From Antilocapra americana (Eukaryota; Chordata; Mammalia; Artiodactyla; Antilocapridae): a DNA stretch of 64,000 nt. The position numbers and the translations under genes are program-made. The notes beneath the pieces were generated by a model that saw nothing but the letters and a program-made list of their open reading frames with translations, had not been told where the DNA came from and searched no databases. The stretch is taken from the NCBI GenBank assembly GCA_007570785.1, contig ML660204.1, positions 2,480,001 to 2,544,000 on the forward strand, written 5' to 3'. How positions within the stretch are numbered: position 1 is the first letter of the stretch; every line of letters begins with the position of its first letter. Positions 10,915 to 59,220 of the stretch are shown one piece after another.

Positions 10915-11396
10915 GATTCTTTATAAGTCCATCAAGGTGTCCTGACATTTCACTTCTAATAATGGAGCCTTATGATGTTACTAAGAATAGTACAGTTTGT
11001 AGAAATGTGCATAAATTGTTTAAGTGAAGGTTTTCTTTAACTATTCTTATTTCAAAACATTTAAATCCAATTCTTTTTTGTTCTTCTCTTCTGATTCTTT
11101 TTCTATAGTCTCTTGTATTCTGAATTTTTCTACTTTATGGTCCTTTGGATTTCCATTATTTTAACTTCATAAATTAATATATCATTGAATAGACCATAGT
11201 ATCTTAAAGAAAACAAATTCAATACCTGGATATAAATCAATGATCCAACACTTCACAAACTCAAGTTTTAGAAAAGTGGTTACCTGTGTTTGCTTTTTTT
11301 AGTTTTTTCCACCTTTTGCTATTCTGTTGCTTTCCCCCTATTTCCATTTCCTGTTTTTTTCCCCCTAGTCTTCCTTCTCTATTTATTTGACCATGT
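10915..11396. other. AT-rich unique DNA
   Basis: AT-rich sequence with T-runs. No gene, and no repeat I can name. Confidence 0.4.
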
Positions 11397-11609
11397 GTGT
11401 GTGCTAAGTTGCTTGTCCAACTCTTTGTGACCCTATGGACTATAGCCTGTCAGGCTCCTCTGTCTGTGGGATTCTCCAGACAAGAATACTGGACTGGGTT
11501 GCCATGCCCCCCTCCAGGGTATCTTCCTGACCCAGGAAATAAACCTGCATCTCTTATGCTTCCTGCATTGCAGGCGGGTTCTTTATCACCAGTGCCACCT
11601 GGGAAGCCT
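11397..11609 (-). mobile_element. Bov-tA/Bov-A2 SINE, antisense
   Basis: The plus strand reads the reverse complement of the SINE: CCAACTCTTTGTGACCC early, then CTCCAGGGTATCTTCCTGAC and CCACCTGGGAAGCC at the end. Confidence 0.88.
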
Positions 11610-11620
11610 GTTATTTGACT

Positions 11621-11694
11621 ATGCTGCTGCTGCTAAGCTGCTTCAGTCCTGTTCGACTCTTTGCGACCCTATGGACTGTAGCCTGCCAAGCTCT
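11621..11694 (-). mobile_element. Bov-A SINE fragment, antisense
   Basis: A (GCT)n-type start is followed by CGACTCTTTGCGACCCTATG. It is truncated after the first third of the element and lies 11 bp from the previous SINE. Confidence 0.75.
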
Positions 11695-11982
11695 CAGAAT
11701 TCAGATCCTTTATATACTATATGTAAAATGTAAGAAGTGCTCAGTGATGAGAATCCATTTAAACCAGGTGCTATTTACACTTTTAATAGAGTTCTGTCAT
11801 TAGTTTATAGTTTTGTATTTTAAAGCAGTTTCTTTTTGCAAGAAAGTAATTTGAATTGAGTAATGTATTAGAAGTTAATCTGTTATAGAATTAATGAGAA
11901 ATGGTTTTGGTTACTGTAAAATAGCACTATAAGTGTTTTGTATTCAAATTTAAATCTTTTCATATTCTCTCTAGTTCATTAA

Positions 11983-48358
<36,376 letters not shown>

Positions 48359-49100
48359 AGAAAATCCAGAACATGCAGATTTATATCATCATTGGAATTT
48401 CTGTATAAATTGTTCAGTTTAATGCAGAAGCTGTCAGGAAGCAGCTGAAGATCTGATCCATTGCATAGATCGGTTGAGCTCATATTTCATAGATCGTTAG
48501 GTTGATAGTTAGGTCATATTTCCTCTTTGTAAGTTCAGAATAATCATAGGCATAATTAGAAACCTATATGCTTCCAGAAATAATTGTAGCTAAGTAATAT
48601 TTTTAACTTAGTTGACTTGAATGCGTATCAGTTACCATTTCCTTGACTTGAATGTTACATTTAGGATACATTTTAAAAATACTTTGTGTCTTCAAAGATT
48701 TTTATAAAGTGGATTATTTACTTAAATTTTATAATTTTAATAATTATTAATTAATAATTAACACTTTCTTATTTTTCTACAGACAATAATTTATTTGATT
48801 ATAATACATATCACTCTTGATTTGATATAATGCCCTGGCTTTTAATCTAATATCTTAATCAAAGAGTTATAAAATTTTTCTTAATCTCAAATTATCTGAG
48901 TCTAATATAATATGGCTTTAGTCTAATTATAGGTCATGAAACCTGTTTAGTTACTATTAATGATTATTATGGTTATCATTTATGTATCAGCAAAACTAAA
49001 GTTAGAAAAAATTAATGGACGCTTATTCAGCATGTTGTTTTCAGCTATAATTCAAGTAAAGGTAACTAAAATAAATGTTCTTTATATGGTGTATACTGAG
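48359..49100 (+). other. RAD21L1: RAD21L1 probable 3' UTR with AATAAA
   Basis: AT-rich sequence after the stop. An AATAAA at 49070-49075 followed by a T-rich/GT stretch is a plausible polyadenylation site. Its actual use cannot be seen. Confidence 0.5.
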
Positions 49101-51118
49101 CATTTTTGACATTAAAAAGAAAGTTTTCCTTTTTTCTTAGTTGATGTTTGAGTTAAATTTTCATGTAATGCTCTGTGAGCTCCATACTATTGTATCTGAA
49201 ATTATACAGACTTAATTTTAAATGGCCCCTTTGAATGTATTAACTATAAGTTTTAGATGTCAAAATTGCCTTTTTAGAAATTTCCTTTAATTTTTAATTA
49301 ACACACGAAAGATTGACTTTTTTATTTTAGTGCACCCTTCTATGAATTTTACAGATATAGATTCCTGTAATCACCGTCAGAACCAGGGTACCAAAAAATC
49401 CCTTGTACTAACCCTTTGTAGTCACACCCTTCCCCCATTCTAACTCCTGGTAACTACTCTTCTACATGACTATAGTTTTATCTTTTTAAAAATGGCATAC
49501 AAATGGAATTACGTAGTAAGTAACCTTTTTTCAGACTGACTTCTTTCATTCTGTCTTTGAGATTAGTACAAATTGTAGCATGTATCAGGGATTCAGTCAT
49601 ATGTATTGTTAAGTAGTATTCTGTTGTCTGGATATACCACAGTTTATGTATCCATTTATACCCCCGAAGGACATTTAAATTGTTTAACAATTAAAAATAG
49701 AGCTGCTGCATACACCTGTGTACGGTTTTTGTGTGAATATAAGTTTCTAATTCTCTAGGGTAAATATCTAGGCCTGGGTCATATGGCCAGTGCATGTTTA
49801 AATGTATAAGAAATTAACAAATTATTTTCCAAATGTACCTTTCTGCATTCCTGCTAGCAATGCCTGTGAGTTCCTGTTGACTTTTTGTTTACTTTTTTAT
49901 TTTGAGATAACTGCAGGTTCACATGAACTAGTGAAAAACAGTGCGAATCCTGTATACCCTTCACCCAGTTTCCCCAATGGTAACATGTTACATATTTATA
50001 GTACAGTATCAGGGAAACTGACACTGATACAGTCTACTCACCTTATTCATATCTCACCGGTTTTACATGCACTCATTTGTTTGTGTGTGTTTAGTTCTAT
50101 GAAATTGTATTACCTAGGTGGCTTCATGTGACCACCACCACAGTCAAGAAATAGAACAGTTTCTTCACAGGAATCACCTGTGTTACTTTTTTGTAGCTAT
50201 TGCCACTTCTTTCCTTCCTTTCCTCCCTAGCCCCTGAAGAGCTTTAGCCTGTTCTCCATCTTTATAATTTTGTCGTTAGTATAGTTGACTTTTTCAGGTT
50301 AATTTTATACCCTGTGACCTTGCTAAACTCACAAATTACTTCTAGAAGTTTGGTTTTTGTAGATTCCTTGGGATTTTTTACAGACTATCATGACTGCAAA
50401 TAGGGACAATTTCATTTCCCTCTTTGTAATCTGTTCCCAGTGCAAGAAGGATCTCATTCCTTCTTGCACATTCACCATTAAGTATGACATTAGGTATAGT
50501 TTGTTTTGTATGTTATATGGGTAAGGGTGGGGTGGTGGTGGGTGTGGGCACATGTCAGTAATTTTTTTTCAGGTTGAGGATATTCCTTTTTATTCCTAAT
50601 TTGCAGAGAGGTGTTTGTTTTTATCATAAGTAGGTATTGAATTTTTGTATATTCACAGTATTATGCAGCCAATACCATTATCTAATTTTAGAACAGTTTC
50701 ATCAAAAAGCAAGCCCATACTCATAAGCAATGACTCCTCATCCCTCCTTCCCCTCAGTTCCTGGCAACAACTAATCCACTTTTTGTTACTCAAATAATAT
50801 GTGGCCTTTTTTATTTAGCATAATGTTTATCTATGTTGTAGAATGTATCTGTACTTCATTCCTTTTAATGGCTAAATTAATATCCCATTATATGGATATG
50901 CATTTTGTTTATCCATTCATCAGTTGGTAGATGTGGCTTGTTTCCATTTTGTTGTGGTGAATTGTTTCCATTTCTAACTATTATGAATAATGCTGCTGTG
51001 AACAAGAGTTTGTAAGTTATAAGTTTTTGTGTATACATGTTTTCATCTTTCTTGGATACATATGTAGGAATAGAATTTCCGGGTCAAATGATAATTTTAT
51101 GTTTAACTATTAAACGAA

Positions 51119-51255
51119 TTTGGAGAAGGACATGGCTACCCACTCAGTATTCTTGCCTGGAGAATCCCAAGGACAGAGGAGCCTGGTGGACTGCTGTCTA
51201 TGGGGTTGCACAGAGTTGGACACGACTGAAGTGGCTTAGCAGCAGCAGCAGCAGC
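51119..51255 (+). mobile_element. Bov-A SINE fragment, sense, with (AGC)n tail
   Basis: Starts mid-element (GGAGAAGGACATGGCTACCC), ends GACACGACTGAAGTGGCTTA, and is followed by an (AGC)n microsatellite of about six units. It lies inside old L1 sequence. Confidence 0.83.
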
Positions 51256-52050
51256 ATTAAAGGAATTATCAAACTGTTTTACAAAGTATCTGTGCCTTTT
51301 TACATTTCTACCAACAGTGTATGAGTTCCAATTTCTCTATATTCTCACGTACTTGTTATTGCCTCCTTTTTTTATTACAGCTATCCTAGTGAGTTTTAAG
51401 TAATATTTCATGGTTTGATTTCCGTTCTCCTAATAATTAATGATATTAACCATCTTTCCACATGGATTTGCTAGCATTTTGTTTAGGATTTTTGCATCTG
51501 TGTTCATAAGGGCTTTTGGTCTGTCTGTATTTGTCTTTTCTTGTACTGTCTTTTTCTGATCTTGGGATCAGGATGGTACTGACCTCATAAAAATTACTTG
51601 GAAATTGTTTCTTCCTATTTTATTTTTCTGTGAAAAGACTATGTAGAATTTGTACTATTTATTCTTTAGGTGTTTGATAGAATTAACCCATGAAACCATC
51701 TGGATCTGGAGATTTATATTTTGGAAGATTTTAAACTGAATTCAATTTTTTAAATAACTGTAAGGCTATGCAGTTGTCTGTTTCATTTTGGGTGCATTTT
51801 ACTGGTTTGTGGTTTCCAAAGAATTGTTCCAGTTCTTCTAAATTGTGTACAGTTTTTTGGAGTGTTTCCTGATTATTCTTTTAATGTCTACAGGGTCCAT
51901 AGTAATAACCCCTCTTTCACTCTAGATACTGTTAATTTCTGTCTTCTTTTTTCTTTTCAGTCATATTAGGGGCATATTAATTTTATTGGTCTTTTCAAAG
52001 CTTTTGGTTTCATTGACTTTCTCCTTTGCTTTCCCTTTTTTCAATTTCAT

Positions 52051-52389
52051 TGATTTCTAATGGATAGATCAACTAGACGGAAAAGTAACAAGGAAATTCA
52101 AACTTTAAATGAAACAATAGACCAACTAGACCTAATTGATATCTATAGGTCATTCCACCCCAAAACAAGGAATTTCACCTTTTTCTCAAGTGCACACGGG
52201 ACCTTCTCCAGGATAGATCACATCCTGGGCCATAAATCTAACCTTGATAAATTCAAAAATATTGAAATCATCCCAAGCATCTTTTCTGACCACAATGCAG
52301 TGAGATTAGATATCAACTACAGGAGAAAACCTCTCAAAACTTCCAACATATGGAGGCTCAACAACACACTGCTGAATAATCTACTGTGA
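52051..52389 (+). mobile_element. L1 ORF2 endonuclease fragment, sense, no 3' end
   Basis: An open stretch of about 109 codons encodes the C-terminal half of the L1 endonuclease, including GTFSRIDHILGHKS and the catalytic SDHNAVRLD block. It is well preserved compared with the surrounding antisense L1. There is no poly(A) or 3' UTR, and flanking old L1 sequence appears to resume directly after it. Confidence 0.85.
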
Positions 52390-54175
52390 TATTTATTATT
52401 TCCTTCCTGCAGCTTGCTTTGAGTTTATTTTTCTCTTATTTTTTAGTTTTATTAAGGTGGAAGCTTAATTGATTTGGGACCTTCCTTCTTTAAACATTAA
52501 TGCTATTTGTTTCCATCCAAGTACTGCTGTAAGTTGCATTGCACTAATTTCGATAAGTTGTATTTTCAGTTTTGTTCATTTCAAAATATTTTCTAATTTC
52601 CCTTGAAACTTCCCCTTTAACCTGTGGATTGTTTAGAAGTATGTTGTTTAATTTTCAAGGGAGAATTTCCTGTTACCTTTATGTAATTATTCTATTCATT
52701 ATGGTCTGAGAACATACTTTAAATGATTTTGATTCTTTTAAATTTATTAACGTTTGTTTTATGATCTAGTATAGGGTCTGTCTTGAAAACAATATGTTCT
52801 GTAGTTGATAGGTGGAGTGTTCTATAAGTGTCAATTGAACCTAGTTGTAATAGTGCTTTTCAGTTCTTCCATAGCCTACCTTATTTTCTGTCTACTAGTT
52901 CTACTGATTACAGACAAAGGAGTGTTTGTGTCTGCAGCTATAATTGTGAATCTATTTCTCCATGCAGTTCTGACAGGTTTTGCTTCATGTATTTTGAAGC
53001 TCTTCTACAATTATTTACAATTATTATATCTTCCTGGTGAAGTAACCCTTTTATTTTTGTATAATAAGCCCTTTGTCTCTGGTAGTATTATTTTCTTTGA
53101 ACTCTACATTTTCTTATATTAAGCCATTCCAGCTCTCCTTTGATTAATATTACAGTGTATCTTTCCCCATATTTTACTTTTAGCCTACTTATATCATTCT
53201 TTAAAGTGAGTTTCTTGTGGAAAGCATCTAATTAAATCATTTTAAGTCCATTCTGATAATCTCTGTTTAGTTTATGTGTTTATACATTTAATGTAAATAT
53301 TGACATGTTGAGATTTAGATCTACCATCTTATTATTTGTTTATTATTTGTTTCTTCTATTTCTCACTTCTGTTTCCTCCTTTCTTGCCTTCTTTTGGAAT
53401 ATCTGAACTTTGTTTTTAGAATTCCATTATAATTTATCTGTTTGGTTTTTTATTTTACTACATCTTTTGTTGTAGATACTTTTAAATGGTAACTCTATGG
53501 ATTAAAAATTAAATTCTTAAATTTTCACACTACTCAGAATCAATATTTTACCATCTCGAGTGGAGTGTGGAAACTTTGTATCATTTAAGTTCCTTTAGAC
53601 TTCCTACTTTATATTGTAGTCATAATTGTTTTATATATTACATCTATCTACATTGAAAACCCACTAGACAGTGTTATGATTTTAGCTTTCAACTGTCAAA
53701 CATATTTTAAAGAACTCAAGAGGAGAATAGTCTATTAAATTTATCCAAATATTTATCATTCTTATTGTCCTTTCCTTCCTGATGTTCTAACTTTCTTTCT
53801 AATATAATTCCCTTCTGTTTGAAGAATTTTCTTTCACAGTTCTTTCAGAGCAGGTCTGCTGAAAATAAATTTTCTTATCTTACCTTTATCTTAGAATGTC
53901 TTTATTTTACATTTATTCCTGATGGATATTTTTGCTGTGTAGAATCCTGGTTGACTGCTCTTTTCTCTCAGCAATATAAAATTCTTGTTCCATTTTTCTC
54001 CTGCTCCTCATGGTTTCAGTTGAGAAATTCACAGTTATTCAAATCATTATTCCTGTGTAAGTAACACATCATTTTTCTCTGATTGCTTGCAAGATTTTTC
54101 TTTATTCTTAGTTTTCAGTAGTAATCAGAATTATTATTTTTTATTAGTATCCTTACAGTGATTTAGTTCATCCTC

Positions 54176-55681
54176 TTTGGGGTTCATCAGAAGGCTGGAG
54201 ATTGGTTTTATTTACTCCACTCTGTTCTGCCTTCTTCCCACAATTGCACCTGCATCTGGACCCAGATGGTGGGAGGAACAGAAAGAGACAAAACACAAAT
54301 ACCAGCAGAGGCTCACACTCTCAGGCCCACAGCTACTCTGACTGGAGAAGTTTTTCCTCCTTCAGAGTTTTAGAGACTTATGGGTCCCAGATGTCACAGC
54401 CACCACTGCAGGATTCCCTAGGACTGGGTCATGAGATAATGAAGAAAAGATTATAAAAGAAAAGAAAAATTATTTCCCTCACTCACCTTGAGTATTAGGG
54501 GTCTCTTTTCCTAACCTTCAAGTCAGAACTAGGCATTTTCTCTGTTGATTCCCCAATTCCAGATTTAGGGACTACCTTGAAACCAGACTGGGGGATACCA
54601 GAGGAAGCAAAATGTGGTACGGCAAATCTATCCTTCTACCCCATTTTGCCAAGTCCTCGAGTAGCTGCCACATGCATTGTCTTCAGGTTTATTGTGGCAC
54701 TCAGTGGGAGGAGTGTGCTTACCCAGAACTGGAACCAGAAAATGCTTTTGAAAATAAACAAATTTAAGTATTTCTCAATTTGCACAAAACAAAAGCAAAA
54801 CTACTAGCTTCTTTTGAATAATTCATTTTGTGTTTAAAATTCTCATTGCTTACAATTTCTATTGTAACTAAACATTGGCTATCTTCTTCTCAGTCACATG
54901 CTTTATGTTGCTGAGGAGTCTTTGCTAGCTAACACCATCCCAGATGACAGTAACGTGGATAGAGATCCTCTCTCTTTTGAGGGGTAAAGTCCCTTGTGGA
55001 TATTTCTGGGAAATGTAGTCTTGTAAGTATCAAGGGAAAAAACATGAGGACAGACAAAAAAAGATATTTTTAAATGAGGATTTCAGAAACTATCTCCTGA
55101 TAAACAAACAATAATTACATGGCTTCCTTTGTTTTAAGTATAAGTAAGTCACTTATATAATTTAGGTGGGCTTTAGAGCAGATAAAACATTTCATCAATT
55201 AACTTGCTAATTTAGCATTAGGTTTTTGTTTTTTAGACAGCAGGCCTTAATTCACATGGCTTTTTCAACTACAATTTCCTATTCCTACTACAACTGCTCT
55301 GTCATATTTTTCCATGAAGCATAATTGGCCATCTGATAGGAGAATTCGGTTTAAATGAATGAGGGGAAAATATAACCAATGCCAAAAAATTTATAGGCAT
55401 TTTTTGCAAAATTATATGTATTGTTACAGAATGATGGGTTTACCACAAATCAGAGCTACAAAAAAAGATTTAACTCTGAAAAGTAATAGTTCACTTAAAA
55501 CAATTATTTCTTATATATAGTATATTGTAAATATTACAATTTTATATTGTAAATATTAACTATTTCTTCCCAGGACAGTATTGCAGAGTCATGGTATGAG
55601 GTCAGAGACTTCACTTTACAAATACTTCTCTGGAAAAGTCAGCTTAGGGTGAAGGGTACCAAGTTTAGCCTTGCCAAGAGT
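54176..55681. other. Intergenic DNA, no gene recognised
   Basis: Between RAD21L1 and the next CpG island. Short open frames occur (54202-54456, 54577-54807) without recognisable domains. The sequence is AT-rich toward 55500, with a TATATTGTAAATATTACAAT partial palindrome near 55521-55545. Confidence 0.4.
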
Positions 55682-57284
55682 TCAGTTCAGTCACTCAGTC
55701 GTGTCCGATTCTTTGCAACCCCATAAGCTGCAGCACGCCAGGCCTCCCTGTCCAACACCAACTCCTGGAGCCCACCCAAACTCATGTCTATTGAGTCGGT
55801 GATGCAATCCAGCCATCTCATTCTCTGTCGTCCCCTTCTCCTGCCCTCAATCTTACCAAGCATCAGGGTCTTTTCAAATGAGTCAGCTCTGTGCATCAGG
55901 TAGCGAAAGTATTGGAGTTTCAACTTCAACATCAGTCCTTCCAATGAGCACCCAGGACTGATCTCTTTTAGGATGGACTGGTTGGATTTCCTTGCAGCCC
56001 AAGGGACTCTCAAGAGTCTTCTCCAACACCACAGTTCAAAAGCATCAATTCTTCGGGGCTCAGCTTTCTTCACCCTCCAACTCTCACATCCATACGTGAC
56101 CACTGGAAAAATCATAGCCTTGACTAGATGGACCTTTGTTGGCAAAGTAATGTCTCTGCTTTTTAAAATGCTGTCTAGATTGGCCATAACTTTCCTTCCA
56201 AGGAGTAAGCGTCTTTTAATTTCATGGCTGCAATCACCATCTACAGTGATTTTGGAGCCCAGAAAAATAAAGTCTGTCACTGTTTCCATTGTTTCCCCAT
56301 TTATTTCCCATGAAGTGATGGGATCAGATGCCATGATCTTAGTTTTCTGAATGTTGAGTTTTAAGCCAACTTTTTCACTCTCCTCTTTCATGTTCATCAA
56401 GAGGCTCTTTAGTTCCTCTTCATTTTCTGCCATAAGGGTGGTGTCATTTGCGTATCTGAGGTTATTGATATTTCTCCCAGCAATCTTGATTCCCGCTTGT
56501 GCTTCTTCCAGCCCAGCGTTTCTCATGATGTACTCTGCATATAAGTTAAATAAGCAGGGTGACAATATACAGCCTTGATGTACTCCTTTTCCTATTTGGA
56601 ACCAGTCTGTTGTTCCATGTCCAGTTCTAACTGTTGCTTCCTGACCTGCATACAGGTTTCTCAAGAGGCAGGTCAGGTGGTCTGGTATTCCCATCTCTTT
56701 CAGAATTTTCCACAGTTTGTTGTTATCCCCACAGTTTGTTGTTATCCACACAGGCAAAGGCTTTGGCATAGTCAGAAAAGCAGAAGTAGATGTTTTTCTG
56801 AAATTCTCTAGCTTTTTCGATGATCCAGCGGATGTTGGAAATTTGATCTCTGATTCCTCTGCCTTTTCTAAAACCAGCTTGAACATATGGAAGTTCAAGG
56901 TTCACGTATGGCTGAAGCCTGGCTTGAAGAATTTTGAGCATTACTTGGCTAGCGTGTGAGATGAGTGCAATTGTGAGGTAGTTCGAGCATTCTTTGGCAT
57001 TGCCTTTCTTTGGGATTGGAATGAAAACTGACCTTTTCCAGTCCTGTGGCCATTGCTGAATTTTCCAAATTTGCTGACATATTGAGTGCAGCACTTTCAC
57101 AACATCATCTTTTAGGATTTGAAATAGGTCAACTGGAATTCCATCACCTCCACTAGCCTTGTTTGTAGTGATGCTTCCTAAGGCCCACTTGACTTCACTT
57201 TCCAGGATGTCTGACTCTAGGTGAGTGATCACACCATCATGATTAACTGGGTCATGAAGATCTTTTTGTACAGTTCTTCTGTAG
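55682..57284 (-). mobile_element. Bov-B LINE, antisense, 1.6 kb, with 403-codon open RT segment
   Basis: The minus strand encodes the RT and C-terminal domain as one 403-codon frame (55687-56898), the longest open frame in the window, then a further 169-codon segment (56723-57232). The RT catalytic motif reads Y-A-N-D at about 56446, so a catalytic Asp is lost. An 18-base unit, CACAGTTTGTTGTTATCC, is duplicated in tandem near 56711-56748 and disrupts the normal residue order. No endonuclease domain is present. Confidence 0.92.
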
Positions 57285-57623
57285 AGTAGACAGAGACTTA
57301 AGGACTTAGGAATCTTAGAGACTAGGATAGCATCTGACCTTATGTTCTATAGAAGCTAGGGCTTGGCACAGTGCATGCTTACTCTTTCATTTACCTAGTC
57401 AATATTTATTGAGCATGTGATATGTGTCAGGTACATCTAAGCGATGGGAATATGGCAGGAGATAAAACAGTCCCTACCTTCATGGAGTGTACATTCTAGG
57501 GAGGGTAATAATGAAAGATTACATAGTAAAAATTTAATACGGTGGTGAAATACAGAAAAACTAGGGCAGAGGAAGTGAAGGAGGAGGGAGTCATTATTTT
57601 ATTTAGGGTGGTCAAGAAAGATC
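57285..57623. other. L2 fragment region
   Basis: TCAATATTTATTGAGCATGT to CTTCATGGAGTGTACATTCT (about 57398-57495) is an antisense L2-like end. No gene. Confidence 0.55.
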
Positions 57624-57818
57624 TGGCTTCCCTGGTGACTCAGTGGTAAAGAATCCACCTGCCAATGCAGGAGACAGGTCAGGAAGATCCCCTGAAGAAG
57701 GAAATGGCAACTTGTACCAGGATTCTTGCCTGGAAAATCCCATGGAGAGAGGATCCTTGTGGGCTATAGTCCATGGAATCACAAAAGAGTTGGACACAAT
57801 TTAGCACCTAAACAACTG
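57624..57818 (+). mobile_element. Bov-tA/Bov-A2 SINE, sense
   Basis: It runs from TGGCTTCCCTGGTGACTCAG to AGTTGGACACAATTTAGCAC. The B-box segment is partly deleted. Confidence 0.87.
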
Positions 57819-58337
57819 GAAGAACTGAGGGGATGGTTTGAGTAAAGGAGTTACTGATCAGATAATTAGGGCTGGTTCCGAAGGAGGGAGCACCTCCCCA
57901 TTGCCCCCAGCTTCCTACACATAGAGCTGATAAGAATCTAAGCCCAGAGAGTGAGTTAACTTTATCTAAAGTTACAGGACTAGAAGTGGAAGGGCTAGGC
58001 AGAGAGTCAAATTTTCTGGACTTTTCCCACTTGTTTTTCCTCTTCTTCCCTGTGACAGTGGATGGAAGACAGACACAGAGGGAAAAGGTGTATAATGAAC
58101 ACTTCTTTTAGATTGTGATTGTTTTTACCTTTCCATCTTTCTGATGATTCACCATCTTGATACCTCAAAGAAAAACATTTTTTGTTTTCAGATATTTAAG
58201 ATTCTTACTATCATTTTTCTAAGTAGTCTGAGTACTGTTTGCATTAAATATTCAGAGGTACTTGAGTGAAAATATTCTTCAAGGAATTAGGATCAAATGA
58301 CTATTTAAGACCACCATGTGACAAGAAGTGAGTTTGG
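57819..58337. other. Intergenic DNA, no feature recognised
   Basis: Mixed composition upstream of the second CpG island. Nothing supportable. Confidence 0.4.
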
Positions 58338-58455
58338 TATTAACATCCCATGTCACAGATGAGAACACTGAGGCCCAGAGAAATGACCAGACTCGCCCAG
58401 GGTCACATGACCTGTCAGTGAGCCAACATTCTCTGGCCAGATCCCACCACCGGCT
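58338..58455 (+). repeat. MIR SINE fragment
   Basis: CACAGATGAGAACACTGAGG, CCAGAGAAATGACCAGACTC and GGGTCACATGACC form the MIR core. Confidence 0.65.
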
Positions 58456-59220
58456 CTAAGTACTGGCCGGTGTGCAAGTGGGAGAGGCCACCCCTATTCG
58501 GTGCATGCTGGCATCGCCGCTCCCGAGATCTCTTGGAGCAAGATGCTAACTATCTCTTTAAGAAGGAAAGTGAAGACGGGGCGCTTACGCAGCTGCCGGC
58601 GAGCTGCCGACTGGCTGGTCCCCTGCATCTACCTCACCCTCCCTGTCCCTCCCTCCCTCCCGGCAGCCCCAGCCCCGGCGAGCACCCAGCTAGCCGCCTC
58701 CAGCAGGGGCTCCGGAGAGCAGTTCGGCGGCCTGAGCAGGGCAGCCGAAGCCATGGAAGCCTCCGCAGGTGATGACAGAGACCTCCGGGGACCACCGCCC
58801 CAGCGGTGCCGCCGCGGCCCGAAGTGCCAAGTGCGGGTGGGGGAAGGGGAGGCGCCGGGGAGCAGCCGGAGCGCCCAGGGGTCAGCCAGCCCTCCAGGCT
58901 TTTCGGGCTGCGGCGGCCCAGCTGTCAGCGGCCGGGGGACTCGACCGCCCCGAGTCCCCGCCCGCGCTCACCCGCCCCTGTCTGTCTGTTTCCCCCCCCG
59001 CAGCAGGTTGCTGATCTGGGCCAGGCAGCTGCAGCAGCGACTGCAGAGGCGCTGCGCCAAGCCGGGCCGGAGCGGTGGGAGCCGCCGGCGGGGCTGCGGA
59101 GGGCGAGCGGACTCAGGTGAGGAGGCCTCGGCGGAGCCGCGAGGGGGGCCGCGCGTGCTGCACCGCTGCGGGCTGCGGGCGGGGGCCGCTCGCTGCGGTA
59201 GAATCCCTCAGAGGGCACCA
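58456..59220 (+). promoter_or_regulatory. CpG island, probable promoter and first exons of the next gene (likely SNPH)
   Basis: CpG-dense, GC-rich, without TATA. The ATG at 58753 is in a strong context (GCCATGG). Fifteen bases later a donor (GCAG|GTGATG, GT at 58769) could end a first exon. A C-rich acceptor with tandem CAGCAG (59001-59006) and a donor (CTCAG|GTGAGG, GT at 59117) bound a second candidate exon of about 110-113 bp. In frame with the 58753 ATG this second exon meets a stop, so the two are not both coding in one transcript. In mammals SNPH (syntaphilin, an axonal mitochondrial anchor) follows RAD21L1 on the same strand. This identification rests on synteny knowledge, not on visible coding sequence. 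Confidence 0.5.

Larger units (their letters stand above)
49300..54175 (-). mobile_element. Stack of old L1 fragments, antisense
   Basis: Several L1 3' UTR and ORF2 segments lie in reverse orientation: 3' UTR-like at about 49310-49800, 49890-50230 and 50640-51110; RT at about 51460-52050; further ORF2 at about 52390-53990 (for example CTTCCTGGTGAAGTAACCCT). All are decayed, with no long minus-strand frame. Repeated 3' ends show that more than one insertion is stacked. A SINE (51119) and a young sense L1 piece (52051) interrupt it. Confidence 0.7.

Noticed and set aside
51238..51255. (AGC)n repeat as an independent expansion locus
   Set aside because: Only about six units, forming the usual tail of the adjacent Bov-A SINE.
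55687..56898. A 403-codon minus-strand open frame as a host gene
   Set aside because: It is Bov-B reverse transcriptase and C-terminal sequence, shared with the other Bov-B copies in the window, with a damaged catalytic motif.
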